From Labrenzia sp. THAF82 (GTDB taxonomy: Bacteria; Pseudomonadota; Alphaproteobacteria; Rhizobiales; Stappiaceae), in assembly GCF_009363435.1 (NCBI RefSeq), contig NZ_CP045354.1, forward strand, positions 3,872,501-3,936,500: a stretch of DNA of 64,000 nt, written 5' to 3'. The notes beneath the pieces were generated by a model. It did not search any database, was not told the origin of the DNA, and saw only the letters and a program-made list of their open reading frames with translations. The translations under genes and the position numbers were made by a program. Positions 16,680 to 25,585 of this stretch are shown one piece after another; position 1 is the first letter of the stretch, and each line of letters starts with the position of its first letter.

Positions 16680-17531
16680 ATGACCACCGAGCTCCAAATC
16701 CGCCAGTTGACCGAAAACGAAATCCACGTCCCTCTTTCAATGGCCATGGAGGAAGGATGGAATCCGGGTCTGGAGGATGGACCGGCATTCTTTTCAGCAG
16801 ATCCAACTGGCTATTTCGCCGGAGAAATCGATGGCAAGCTCGTCAACGTTATCTCAGGTGTGCGTTATGGAAACGGGTATGGTTTTATCGGGCTTTATAT
16901 TTGCAAACGTGAATTCAGGACAAAAGGCTACGGCCATCAAATATGGCATCATGCAATGTCATATCTGGGAACGCGCGTCATAGGTCTTGATGCTGTCAAC
17001 GAACAGACCGCCAGTTACGCAGAGCACGGCTTCAAGTCCATCTACCGGAACATCCGGCAAATCGGCACGTCCACGTGTGACACACCCATGGATCCGCGCA
17101 TTGCACCTCTTGGACGAGGTATCTTCCCGTCGATCAGGGACTATGACCAACGCTTTTTTCCCGCAGAACGCGAAGACTTTCTGAAGCGGTGGACAGATCC
17201 CATGAGCGAAACCCGAAAAGGCTTCGCCTTTGTCGAAGACGGTATCGTGATGGGCTACGGTGTGATCCGCCAATGCCATGAAGGTTTCAAAATCGGTCCC
17301 CTTTTCGCCGACACTCCAGAGATTGCGGACACCTTGTTCAGGGCCCTGGCAGGTCAGGTTAAAGGGCAATTTGTGATACTGGATACGCCCGAACCCAATG
17401 CAGCGGCACTTCTGCTTGCAGAGAAATACGAATTGTCTCCCGAATTCGAAACCTTTCGCATGTATCGGGGAAAAGCGCCCGAGCTGCCACTGGACCAAAT
17501 GTTCGGAATTACGACATTCGAACTAGGCTAG
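16680..17531 (+). CDS. GNAT-family N-acetyltransferase
   Basis: This 283-residue protein has an N-terminal GNAT domain (about 5-135). The acetyl-CoA segment reads FIGLYICKREFRTKGYG, a variant of the R/Q-x-x-G-x-G/A loop. A second C-terminal half (about 150-280, KGFAFVEDGIVMGYGVIR) resembles the extra domain of YitH-type acetyltransferases. The substrate cannot be told from sequence. It is divergent from the caspase-Sel1 gene across a 280-bp gap and converges on the cyclodeaminase-family gene, 26 bp from its stop. It appears monocistronic. Confidence 0.85.
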   Translation: MTTELQIRQLTENEIHVPLSMAMEEGWNPGLEDGPAFFSADPTGYFAGEIDGKLVNVISGVRYGNGYGFIGLYICKREFRTKGYGHQIWHHAMSYLGTRVIGLDAVNEQTASYAEHGFKSIYRNIRQIGTSTCDTPMDPRIAPLGRGIFPSIRDYDQRFFPAEREDFLKRWTDPMSETRKGFAFVEDGIVMGYGVIRQCHEGFKIGPLFADTPEIADTLFRALAGQVKGQFVILDTPEPNAAALLLAEKYELSPEFETFRMYRGKAPELPLDQMFGITTFELG

Positions 17532-17540
17532 CCGTCTTTA

Positions 17541-17566
17541 GAACATTGAGGGCAAACTCAATGTTC
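17541..17566. repeat. Perfect 10-bp hairpin at a convergent gene junction
   Basis: GAACATTGAG (17541-17550) and CTCAATGTTC (17557-17566) enclose a six-base loop. The right arm includes the last codons and stop of the cyclodeaminase-family gene, and the left arm lies just after the GNAT stop. The position suggests a shared bidirectional transcription end, although a strong U-tract is missing on both sides. Confidence 0.5.
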
Positions 17567-18502
17567 GACATTTCGATATGCAAGCATGGCACCGGTCAAA
17601 TCTTCCAGAGCCGCACCGACAGACTTGAACATCGTAATCGCGTCGTCTGACTGTCGACCCGGATGATCGGTCCGACAAAGATCATAAAGATCTGCGCGAA
17701 TGTCATCGCGCGATATCAGCCCGGCCTTGAGAGGTTGGACGATATCACCACCTTCAGTCAGACATCCGTCCCTTGTGTCGACAAAAATTTCCGCTCTTTT
17801 GATAAGGTCATCATCGCTTTCCCGCATTGTTGGCTTGAAAGCCCCGACGAGATCAACATGTGCTCCAGGTTTCAGGGCCTTTCCCTTGATCAAAGGTTCT
17901 GAAGAAAGGGTCGCGGCACTGATAATATCAGCCTGTCCAAGCGCTTCCGTCAGGCTATCAGCTGAGTTGATCGTGATGGGAAAAACAGACTGCAATTCCG
18001 TTGCAAGCTCATTCGCTTTCGTCTTTGAGCGCCCCCAAATCGTGACTTCCTCGATCGAGCGTATTGCCATGTGAGCCGCTATCAAATTGGGTACAAGTCG
18101 CCCCGTCCCAAGCAATAGCAAATGGCGAGCATCTGAACGTGCCAGATAGCGCGCAGCCAACGCAGAAGCTGCTGCGGTTCGCCGCGCTGTGAGCTCACCA
18201 CCATCGATCAAGGCCAGCATTTCACCCGTCCCTGCATCGGAGAGCAGGTACTGAGCTGAAACTGCCGGCAGCGACCGCTCAGAATTGCCTGGTACAACTG
18301 TCGCGACTTTCACCCCGGCGTATTTGCCTGGCAACCAGGCAGGCATCAACAAGAGCGTTGCGTCTGGTTCACCCGGTATCTCCATGTCATGATGATGTCG
18401 CGTCGGCATCATGCACCCGGTTCGAAACATTTCTGCAAGAGCGTCTATCAAGTCCGGGAATGGAAGCGCATCACGTGTCTGGTCTTCGTTCAGGAGCAGC
18501 AT
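17558..18502 (-). CDS. Ornithine cyclodeaminase/mu-crystallin family NAD(P)-dependent enzyme
   Basis: This 314-residue protein has the family length. It shows the substrate-side Lys in YAGVKVATVVPGN, the dinucleotide-binding stretch LLLLGTGRLVPNLIAAH (about 130-146), and Asp in DTRDGCLTEGGD near the active site. Family members include ornithine cyclodeaminase, alanine dehydrogenase, Pro/ketimine reductases and hydroxyproline-derived imine reductases. The Arg and Asp residues alone do not settle the substrate, so only the family is called. It reads toward the GNAT gene and is not in an obvious operon. Confidence 0.88.
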   Translation of the reverse strand: MLLLNEDQTRDALPFPDLIDALAEMFRTGCMMPTRHHHDMEIPGEPDATLLLMPAWLPGKYAGVKVATVVPGNSERSLPAVSAQYLLSDAGTGEMLALIDGGELTARRTAAASALAARYLARSDARHLLLLGTGRLVPNLIAAHMAIRSIEEVTIWGRSKTKANELATELQSVFPITINSADSLTEALGQADIISAATLSSEPLIKGKALKPGAHVDLVGAFKPTMRESDDDLIKRAEIFVDTRDGCLTEGGDIVQPLKAGLISRDDIRADLYDLCRTDHPGRQSDDAITMFKSVGAALEDLTGAMLAYRNVEH

Positions 18503-18602
18503 CTTTTGTCAATCAATAGTGTTGTTAATACTTGCTGGAACAAATCATATTCGCCGACCCGGACCAAGAACTATCTTTTCAATAGATAAAAGCGGAAACT
18601 TC

Positions 18603-19736
18603 TCAGGATAAATCGAAGATCATCATCACGTAAGCTGCAAAGAGTGCAAGATGAACCGCGCCGAGTAGATAATTCGTGGTTCGACTGCCGAATGTCAGCA
18701 AACTGACGAATAATGTCAGTGCGAGGAGTACGATCTCTGGTGGCTCCAGGCCGAGCTCAACCGTGTGCCCAGTATAGAACCCAACAAAAAGAACCGCCGG
18801 GACAGTTAGCCCGATTGTCGCCACGGCGGAGCCGAGGCAAATATTGACGGCGCGCTGCAGCTTGTTTTCCTTCGCCGCCTGCAATGCACTGAGCCCTTCC
18901 GGCATCAACACAAGAGCTGCAACGATAAATCCACTCAGCGCAATTGGTGCGCCAAGACCGTCAATCCCAAATTCAACATAAAGCGCCAGTTTCTTGGACA
19001 GCAGTATTATCGGCAGCAATGCCCCTAGAAGACCAACAATATGAAAGGGCATCGAGCGAACCACTATGCCATGATGGGCGTGGTCGTCGTCTTCGGCTGC
19101 GTCCGGTTGACGAAAAATATCGCTGTGAGTGACGGTCTGGATCGCCAGAAACACGCCATACAGCATCAATGACATGACCACTTCAAAACCCGCCTGGAGT
19201 GGCGAAAGCTCACCTCCTGGGGCTGAATGCGTGAAGCGCGGTAGCACAAGCGCAAAAATGGCAAGTGGCACGAGAACCGATAAGAATGCCTTCGCACCTT
19301 CCAGGTTGTAGGATTGGTTTTGATGTTGCAATCCGCCGACAAGAAGACAAATTCCGATCAATCCATTCAGAACGATCATCACGACTGAAAACATTGTGTC
19401 TCGTGCCATGGTCGGTGCAGCATCGCCCGACAACATGATCGCAACGATAAGCGCGACCTCAATGCCGATGACAGCCAGGGTTAGTATCAGTGTACCAAAA
19501 GGCTCGCCAAGCAATGTGGCGAGGCATTCCGCATGCCGTACAACTGAAAAGGCGCACCACATGACAACGACAAAGATCAGCGCCAACAGCAGCAGCGACG
19601 AACCAACGCCGATGTCGTCAGGTTTTAAAAACCCTCCCAGATACGCAAATGCAGCAAAAAGGAGAAACCCGGCCAGACTTGGCATTTCGGACTTCAGCAA
19701 GGTCACGCCCCCGGGACCAGAGATTGGAAACTGCAA
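18603..19736 (-). CDS. chaA: ChaA-type Ca2+(Na+)/H+ antiporter
   Basis: This 377-residue protein is almost entirely hydrophobic, with about eleven spans, and would export calcium or sodium/potassium in exchange for protons. The two CaCA repeat signatures are visible: EVALIVAIMLSGDAAPTMARD in the first half and VAALVLMPEGLSALQAAKEN in the second, the latter with the Pro-Glu pair important for ion binding. A His/Asp-rich cytoplasmic loop (AAEDDDHAHHG) sits between the halves, as in ChaA. It is monocistronic, codirectional with and upstream of the liv operon terminator. Ion preference cannot be read from sequence. Confidence 0.88.
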   Translation of the reverse strand: MQFPISGPGGVTLLKSEMPSLAGFLLFAAFAYLGGFLKPDDIGVGSSLLLLALIFVVVMWCAFSVVRHAECLATLLGEPFGTLILTLAVIGIEVALIVAIMLSGDAAPTMARDTMFSVVMIVLNGLIGICLLVGGLQHQNQSYNLEGAKAFLSVLVPLAIFALVLPRFTHSAPGGELSPLQAGFEVVMSLMLYGVFLAIQTVTHSDIFRQPDAAEDDDHAHHGIVVRSMPFHIVGLLGALLPIILLSKKLALYVEFGIDGLGAPIALSGFIVAALVLMPEGLSALQAAKENKLQRAVNICLGSAVATIGLTVPAVLFVGFYTGHTVELGLEPPEIVLLALTLFVSLLTFGSRTTNYLLGAVHLALFAAYVMMIFDLS

Positions 19737-19800
19737 TCAACTATAGGCTGCTCACATTGTCAGCTGCAATACGCAAGAACGAGCTGAATTTGTTCATACA

Positions 19801-19827
19801 AAAAAACCGACGCATAGCGCCGGTTTT
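19801..19827 (-). terminator. Intrinsic terminator of the liv-type ABC operon
   Basis: On the minus strand, 20 bases past the last ABC gene's stop, AAAACCGGCGC and GCGTCGGTTTT pair over 11 bp (one G-T wobble) around a TAT loop, followed directly by more T (seven in total). Confidence 0.85.
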
Positions 19828-19847
19828 GCAGTTCGATGATGAAGCCA

Positions 19848-20627
19848 TCAAATGGCGAGATATTCCTGACGCAGTTCCGCGTTGTCGAGTACTTCCTGAG
19901 CAGATCCGTCAAACACCACTTCACCCATATCGAGGATGACGGCACGATCCGCCAAATGAAGAGCCGCGATTGCGTTTTGTTCGACGATGATCGTCGTCAT
20001 GCCAAGCTCTTTCACGCCCTCCAGGATCCGCTCAATTTCTTGAACAATCACCGGGGCAAGCCCTTCGTAAGGTTCATCAAGAAGAAGCAGTTTGATGTCC
20101 CGTGCGAGAATACGGGCCACAGCAAGCATTTGCTGCTCCCCACCCGACATTGTTACAGCCTCCTGCGACCGCCGCTCGGCAAGTCGTGGGAAGTGCTCGT
20201 AAATCCGCTCGATAGACCAGCCCTTGGGCTCGGCAATCTGAGAAAGTTCCAAATTTTCCTGAACAGTCAATCCGGGAATGATGCGCCGGTCTTCAGGAAC
20301 GAGCCCCACACCGCAACGTGCTGCCTCGAAACTTTTCATTTCGTGCAGAGGTTTGTGATCGAGCCATACCTCACCATGTGTCAGCTGCGGATCGTCCATG
20401 CGGGCAATGGTCCGCAAGGTAGACGTTTTTCCCGCGCCGTTGCGGCCAAGAAGAGCCAGGATCTCGCCCTCGCGGACATCGAACCCGACACCCTGCACGA
20501 TGTAGCTCTCGCCGTAATAGGCGTGCAAATCCCATGCTGAGAAATAGGCTGGTGCAGCGCCTGTCGCTTTTTTGGGTTTGATCCCTGGCGCTTGTTTTCC
20601 GGCAAATTGATCTTCAAGTAGGGTCAC
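19848..20627 (-). CDS. livF: Branched-chain-type ABC importer ATP-binding protein LivF
   Basis: This 259-residue ABC ATPase has Walker A LLGRNGAGKTS, signature MSGGEQQML, Walker B LLLLDEPYEGLAP and switch His as Asn/Gln-type IVEQNAIAAL, all typical of LivF. It powers a HAAT-family importer. The start is GTG at 20627, overlapping the TGA of livG (GTGA) with GGAGGAG inside the livG 3' end. About 25 residues more than usual at the N-terminus (to SAWDLHAYYGES) form a polar tail. Last gene of a five-gene operon. Confidence 0.93.
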   Translation of the reverse strand: MTLLEDQFAGKQAPGIKPKKATGAAPAYFSAWDLHAYYGESYIVQGVGFDVREGEILALLGRNGAGKTSTLRTIARMDDPQLTHGEVWLDHKPLHEMKSFEAARCGVGLVPEDRRIIPGLTVQENLELSQIAEPKGWSIERIYEHFPRLAERRSQEAVTMSGGEQQMLAVARILARDIKLLLLDEPYEGLAPVIVQEIERILEGVKELGMTTIIVEQNAIAALHLADRAVILDMGEVVFDGSAQEVLDNAELRQEYLAI

Positions 20628-21379
20628 AGATGCGCTCCTCCGAGATAGGCTTCCTGAACGCGTGGATCACCCTTGATGTCTTCAGGTTTTCCTTCGGCAA
20701 TAATAGTGCCCTGAGCGAGAACCGTTACCTTTTCTGCCAGCGAAAAAACAACGTGCATGTCATGCTCGATCACCACCTTGGTGATGCCGCGATCACCGAT
20801 GCGTTTGAGAAGATCAATGGTGTTGTTGGTGTCCGCACGCGACATTCCGGCGGTTGGTTCGTCAAGCAAAAGGAGCTTTGGATCTTGAGAAAGGCACATT
20901 GCCAATTCCAAACGGCGTTTGTCACCGCGCGACAAAGAGCTCGCGGTCACTCCCTTCTTGTCCTGAAGACCGACATCTTCAAGCATGTGCATTGCCCTGT
21001 CATGTATCTCCGCGTCCTGATCGACACGGGCGAACGCATGTAGGGCGAATTCACCATCGCGCTTTGCAAGCGCCGGGATCATGATGTTTTCGAGCAATGT
21101 CAGGTCATCGAAAATTTCCGGTGTCTGAAAAACACGCGAAACGCCGATCTGGTTGATTTCATGCGGCTTCATTCCGGTAAGAGAAACGTCGCCGAACATC
21201 ACGGTTCCGGTATCCGGGGCGAGCCGTCCGATCATACAGTTCAGAAAGGTCGACTTGCCGGCCCCGTTCGGGCCGATAATGGCGTGAACTGTCCCTTCTT
21301 CTACGGAGAAGTTCACATTGTTGAGGGCCCGCAGTCCGCCGAACGACTTGTTCACACCCTCGACGCGTAGGATTTCCAT
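20624..21379 (-). CDS. livG: Branched-chain-type ABC importer ATP-binding protein LivG
   Basis: This 251-residue partner ATPase has Walker A GPNGAGKSTFLN, signature LSRGDKRRLELAM, Walker B LLLLDEPTAGM and His in VVIEHDMHVVF. The BCA_ABC_TP_C-type end (AEGKPEDIKGDPRVQEAYLG) is diagnostic for LivG. The signature reads LSRGD rather than LSGGQ or LSYGE, a mild deviation also seen in urea-type relatives (UrtD). It starts 11 bp after the livM stop. Confidence 0.93.
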   Translation of the reverse strand: MEILRVEGVNKSFGGLRALNNVNFSVEEGTVHAIIGPNGAGKSTFLNCMIGRLAPDTGTVMFGDVSLTGMKPHEINQIGVSRVFQTPEIFDDLTLLENIMIPALAKRDGEFALHAFARVDQDAEIHDRAMHMLEDVGLQDKKGVTASSLSRGDKRRLELAMCLSQDPKLLLLDEPTAGMSRADTNNTIDLLKRIGDRGITKVVIEHDMHVVFSLAEKVTVLAQGTIIAEGKPEDIKGDPRVQEAYLGGAHL

Positions 21380-21390
21380 ATCAGTTCACC

Positions 21391-22599
21391 TTATTCTGCA
21401 GGGGCCGCGGATGCCTGAGGCGCAGACTTGTCTTGTGAGGGCGGCTTCCGCCGTTTGAAAAGACCTCCGATACGCTCCAAGCCTTCCATGATGCCACCCG
21501 GCAGGAAAATCACGATCAGCATGAACATGATGCCGAGAGTCAGGTGCCAGCCCTTACCAATGAACGGATGGATGATGAACACCAGAACATCTGCCAACCC
21601 GTCCGGCAGCGCTGCAAACCAGTCATAGAGGATGTTGTCGTTGATCTTGGAGAAGATGTTTTCACAATACTTGATGAAACCTGCTCCGAGCACTGGTCCG
21701 ATCAAGGTACCTGCCCCGCCAAGGATCGTCATAAGCACAACTTCACCCGAGGCTGTCCATTGCATGCGCTCTGCGCCTGCGAGTGGATCCATCGCGACCA
21801 TCAATCCGCCGGCCAGACCGGCATACATGCCTGAAATCACGAACGCTGCCAAAGTGTACGGCTTGCTGTTCAAACCGGTGAAATTCATCCGCTGTTGGTT
21901 GGACTTCACGGCGCGCAGCATCATGCCGAACGGTGAACGGAAGATCCGGATTGCAATATAGAAGGCAATCATCATGACAACGGCGCACAGGTAGTACCCA
22001 GCGTTGAATGTGAAGAGCCACCCGCCCATCGACATTTCAAAGCTTTCCCGCATCGGCATCCCGAAGAAGTTCGCAGGCGGGATTGAGCCGTCAACCTGAC
22101 TGACACCAATGACCCGGGGATCGTCCAGTGCCAGCTGGAGGCCGGTTTCACCATTCGTAATTGGCGTCAGCACGGAATAAGCCAGCGAGAACGACATCTG
22201 AGCGAAGGCCAGCGTCAAGATCGAGAAATAGATCCCCGAACGCCGGAGCGAGATATAGCCAACGAGCAAAGAGAATAGTCCGGCAAAAACAACAGACATG
22301 AAGATTGCCGGAATGACGTTCATCGTGAGCAGTTTCATCATCCAGACACCGGCATAGGAGCCGACGCCGAGGAATGCTGCATGGCCAAAGCTGAGATAGC
22401 CAGTCAAACCAAAGAGAATATTGAAGCCGATTGCGAAGATCCCAAAGATCAGGAACCGCTGCATCAGATCAGGATATCCGGCATTAAATTGGGCCAGTTC
22501 CGAGTTCTCTGGAAACGGGTTCAGCAAGAAAGGTGCAAAAACCACGAGAGCCAGGACAAGCAGGAACATGTAGGTGTCTTTTTTATTCAATCCCAACAT
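21391..22599 (-). CDS. livM: Branched-chain-type ABC importer permease LivM
   Basis: This 402-residue permease has about ten membrane spans and the family loop [13 protein letters not shown] plus [29 protein letters not shown] spacing in its second half (seen here as [16 protein letters not shown]). It forms the translocation pore with LivH. The C-terminal tail after residue 375 ([15 protein letters not shown]) is cytoplasmic and basic, then Ala-rich. It follows livH by 3 bp, so the two are probably translated together. Confidence 0.92.
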   Translation of the reverse strand: MLGLNKKDTYMFLLVLALVVFAPFLLNPFPENSELAQFNAGYPDLMQRFLIFGIFAIGFNILFGLTGYLSFGHAAFLGVGSYAGVWMMKLLTMNVIPAIFMSVVFAGLFSLLVGYISLRRSGIYFSILTLAFAQMSFSLAYSVLTPITNGETGLQLALDDPRVIGVSQVDGSIPPANFFGMPMRESFEMSMGGWLFTFNAGYYLCAVVMMIAFYIAIRIFRSPFGMMLRAVKSNQQRMNFTGLNSKPYTLAAFVISGMYAGLAGGLMVAMDPLAGAERMQWTASGEVVLMTILGGAGTLIGPVLGAGFIKYCENIFSKINDNILYDWFAALPDGLADVLVFIIHPFIGKGWHLTLGIMFMLIVIFLPGGIMEGLERIGGLFKRRKPPSQDKSAPQASAAPAE

Positions 22600-22602
22600 G
22601 AC

Positions 22603-23634
22603 TTAGCTCTCCATGACGCCTTTGCGCCCCATCAGACCACGAGGACGGGTCAGAAGGATTACGATGGCGACGAGATAGATGATGATCTGGTTGATGCCTG
22701 GAAGCAGCGCGACGACCTGGGCCATTGACGCAAAGCTTTCCAGAATGCCGAGGAGGAACCCGGCCAGGACAGCGCCTGGCAACGACCCCATGCCTCCGAC
22801 AACAACCACGACAAAACTCAGGACCAGGAAGTCCATGCCCATGTGATAGTTGGGCGAATTGATTGGAGCGTACATGACGCCTGCAAGGCCGGCGACAACC
22901 GCGGCCAGCGCAAACATGAAGGTAAAGCGCTTGTCGATGTTGATCCCCAGAAGGCCGACTGTCTGACGGTCTGCCATTCCTGCCCTGACGACCATTCCGA
23001 ACGTCGTGAACTGCAGAAAGGCGAAAACAGCGCTGATGATGCCGGCGGCGAAGAGGAAATAGACGATCCGCCAGTAAGGATAAATGATCAGGTTCGGATC
23101 GAGGCCAATCAAGACACCGAAGTCGAAGCTTCCGGAAAAAGCTTCCGGAGCTGGCGTCGGGATCGGGTTGGCGCCGTAAAAATACTTGATGATTTCCTGG
23201 AGAACAATCGCCAGGCCGAAGGTCACGAGGATCTGGTCAGCGTGCGGGCGCTTATAGAAATACTTGATCAGACCACGTTCCATGAACAGTCCGACAAGGG
23301 CCATGATTGGTATTGAGAAGAGGATCGCGAGTGGCACCGACCAGTCAATGATGGCAGCCCCCGTCTCGGGTCCAAACCAGGCTTCCACGTAAGGCGTTTC
23401 CACTTTCAGTGGATTGCCGAGAAAATCGGTTCTGTCCGGATCGACAGTCGTGAACGAGAGGCTCAGCAGACGATTGAGTGTTACAGCACAGAAAGCCCCG
23501 ATCATGAAAAGGGCACCATGCGCAAAGTTGACCACGCCAAGGGTGCCGAAAATCAGCGTCAGCCCCAGCGCAATCAGCGCATAGGCTGAGCCTTTGTCGA
23601 GCCCGTTCAGAATTTGAAGAAGTATCGCGTCCAT
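22603..23634 (-). CDS. livH: Branched-chain-type ABC importer permease LivH
   Basis: This 343-residue permease has about eight spans. The LivH hallmark GLTLIFGTLGVVNFAHGALF lies at residues 23-42, with a second-half ALAAVVAGLAGVMYAPI. Relative to LivH of enteric bacteria (about 300) it has an insert around residues 55-85 (DRTDFLGNPLKVETPYVEAW), as in permeases of the alphaproteobacterial group often annotated as urea- or amide-like. It is separated from the substrate-binding gene by 106 bp holding a strong palindrome. Confidence 0.92.
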   Translation of the reverse strand: MDAILLQILNGLDKGSAYALIALGLTLIFGTLGVVNFAHGALFMIGAFCAVTLNRLLSLSFTTVDPDRTDFLGNPLKVETPYVEAWFGPETGAAIIDWSVPLAILFSIPIMALVGLFMERGLIKYFYKRPHADQILVTFGLAIVLQEIIKYFYGANPIPTPAPEAFSGSFDFGVLIGLDPNLIIYPYWRIVYFLFAAGIISAVFAFLQFTTFGMVVRAGMADRQTVGLLGINIDKRFTFMFALAAVVAGLAGVMYAPINSPNYHMGMDFLVLSFVVVVVGGMGSLPGAVLAGFLLGILESFASMAQVVALLPGINQIIIYLVAIVILLTRPRGLMGRKGVMES

Positions 23635-23698
23635 CGCTCTTCGCTCGGATCCTAAGCGCGTGTGGACCTGCCCCCAACCGCGCGGTGTTTAAAGGATC

Positions 23699-23724
23699 AG
23701 GCAGGGCGGTGCACCGCCCTGCCT
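23699..23724. promoter_or_regulatory. Perfect 26-bp GC-rich palindrome between the binding-protein gene and livH
   Basis: AGGCAGGGCGGTG (23699-23711) is followed without a spacer by its exact complement CACCGCCCTGCCT (23712-23724). It lies 17 bp past the binding-protein stop on the transcribed minus strand. No U-tract follows, so an RNA-processing or partial-attenuation hairpin that keeps binding-protein mRNA more abundant than permease mRNA is more likely than a full terminator. This is a known strategy in binding-protein operons; its use here is inferred. Confidence 0.65.
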
Positions 23725-23740
23725 GTCAGTTTTTGGTGTA

Positions 23741-25096
23741 TTAGGCGCCCGGGTTACAAGTGCCGAGAGCACCGCCCGCGAACTGCGGATGATCAGGTGC
23801 GTAAGTGACCTGCTCAACCGGGGTAACTTCGACGATTTCAAGAAGGTCGAACTCGGAAGTCGGGTTTTCTTTACCCTTCACGACGAGAACGTCCTTGAAG
23901 CACTGGTGGTCTTCAGCGCGATAAAGAGTCTTACCGTTTCCAAGACCATCAAACTCAAAGCCTTCCAGGGCTTCGACAACGCCGCAAGGATTGAACGTTC
24001 CAGCACGCTCACATGCATCAGCGTAAAGGATTGCCTGCACGTATGTTGTGTGCGCTGCCTGACTTGGCGGGAAGCCGTACTTTTGGCCGAAGGATTTAAC
24101 GAAGGCCTTGGAACCTTCATCCTGAAGCGACCAGTGCCAGTTCGTGGACCCGAAGATGCCTTTAACGTTCGCACCGGCACCTTTCGCCATCAGGCGCGAG
24201 TACAACGGAACGATGATTTCAAAGTTCTTTCCGTTGACGAGTTTGTCGCGCAGGCCGAACTGAACCGCGTTTGTCAGCGAGTTCACCATGTTGCCGCCAT
24301 AGTGGTTCAACACGAGCACGTCAGCATCAGACTGAAGAACCGGTGTGATGTAGGCGGAGAAGTCGGTCGCAGCCAATGGCGTCTTGACGGTTTCAACCGT
24401 TTCCCAACCTAGAGCCTCGGTCGATTCCTTGACGGCCTGCTCTGTGGTGTAACCCCAGTTGTAGTCTGCCGTCAGGTGATAGGCCTTACGGTCAGCGCCA
24501 TAGGCATTTTTCAACACCGGCGCCAGTGCGGCACCTGACATATAAGAGTTGAAGAAGTGCCGGAAGCCGTTGGCCCGCTTGTCCTTACCCGTCGTATCGT
24601 TTGAGTGGGTGAGACCGGCCATGAAGATAACGCCGGCTTCCTGACAAAGTGCCTGCACGGCAACGGCAACGCCGGAAGAAGAACCACCCGTAATCATGAT
24701 GGCGCCGTCTTTTTCGATCATCGACTTCGCCGACGCGCGGGCAGCATCAGACTTTGTCTGCGTGTCACCGGTGACGAATTCCACTTTCTTGCCCAGGATA
24801 CCGTTGCCTTTAAGCGCCTTGGACGAGAACGTGGGCAGCATACCGCCATCACCCTCACCGTTCAGATGCTCGACGGCCAGCTGATAGGCACGCAATTCAT
24901 CAGCGCCCTCGTCTGCATATGGGCCTGTTTGCGGTACGTTGAAACCAAGTGTGACAGTCGAACCGGTCGGCTCATTCAGATAGCCGGCAGACCAGGCTCT
25001 GCTGGTAAAAATTGTCGGGGTTGCCAACGCAGCGCCACCCAATGCGCCTGCGCGCAGGATAGAACGGCGGTTAAGCGGTTTACGAATAAAGCTCAT
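23741..25096 (-). CDS. Branched-chain-type ABC importer periplasmic substrate-binding protein
   Basis: The frame opens at 25321, but the real start is ATG 25096 after GGGAGGAAAG, giving 451 residues beginning MSFIRKPLNRRSILRAG. The Arg-Arg-x-x-Leu with a hydrophobic stretch and SRAWSAG is a Tat-type signal, so the protein is likely exported folded. The body is a type I periplasmic-binding (Peripla_BP_6) fold: VTLGFNVPQTGPYADEG, then MITGGSSSGVAVAVQAL, and a second lobe with YHLTADYNWGYTTEQAVKE. Four Cys in the mature part (for example in ALCQEAG, FNPCGVV and the terminal GTCNPGA) allow disulfides. The ligand is an amino acid, amide or similar; it cannot be fixed from sequence. First gene of the ABC operon. 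Confidence 0.9.
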   Translation of the reverse strand: MSFIRKPLNRRSILRAGALGGAALATPTIFTSRAWSAGYLNEPTGSTVTLGFNVPQTGPYADEGADELRAYQLAVEHLNGEGDGGMLPTFSSKALKGNGILGKKVEFVTGDTQTKSDAARASAKSMIEKDGAIMITGGSSSGVAVAVQALCQEAGVIFMAGLTHSNDTTGKDKRANGFRHFFNSYMSGAALAPVLKNAYGADRKAYHLTADYNWGYTTEQAVKESTEALGWETVETVKTPLAATDFSAYITPVLQSDADVLVLNHYGGNMVNSLTNAVQFGLRDKLVNGKNFEIIVPLYSRLMAKGAGANVKGIFGSTNWHWSLQDEGSKAFVKSFGQKYGFPPSQAAHTTYVQAILYADACERAGTFNPCGVVEALEGFEFDGLGNGKTLYRAEDHQCFKDVLVVKGKENPTSEFDLLEIVEVTPVEQVTYAPDHPQFAGGALGTCNPGA

Positions 25097-25585
25097 ACTT
25101 TCCTCCCAGAAAGGCACGGCGCACCCACCTCGGATACGCCTGCGAATAGCTGTACAGCGGCAAGCAATCCTGGCCCGTTCCCCGTCCGGAATTCCGGATC
25201 CACTGCGCCAAAACTGCAAGCTGGCGCAACTGTAGAAAAGTCCAATACCGGTCAGCAATACGACTATCGACGCGTGCCTGTCAGTTAAGTCATTAGACTT
25301 TCGAAGTAATCGCACTTTCATGCGGGAAATAGAGAACTTTTATTTCGCATTGCAACATCCCTTTTACAAAGCAATTCCATAGATTTTCTGAGAAAATATT
25401 TGGCACCGCAATATTACTTTGACGTAATGGTCAATCTCACCATTCACTCAAGGAGTTAGACCAAAGTTTTAGATGCAAAACCAAGATCTCGGTCAGCAAC
25501 GTGAATTTGACGGAAAAGCCACACAATCGATAAGGTCCGAACGCACTGTGAATTCTTCGAATCGACCTATCAGGACAGCATCAAG
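25097..25585. promoter_or_regulatory. 489-bp divergent region: leader of the ABC operon and promoter region of the flavoprotein gene
   Basis: No gene is supported here. On the ABC-operon side there are two structured elements: the 14-bp palindrome TCCGGAATTCCGGA (25185-25198), and a hairpin with arms TGCGCCA (25204-25210) and TGGCGCA (25222-25228) around an 11-base loop. They lie 89-132 bp upstream of the binding-protein start. The AT-rich part at 25330-25440 is the likely promoter zone. I see no clear sigma70 pair and no match to a known riboswitch. Confidence 0.5.

Noticed and set aside
23741..25321. Full-length 526-residue version of the ABC binding protein
   Set aside because: The extra 75 residues are Arg/Cys-rich without a signal, while ATG 25096 has a near-perfect ribosome site and a Tat signal right after it.
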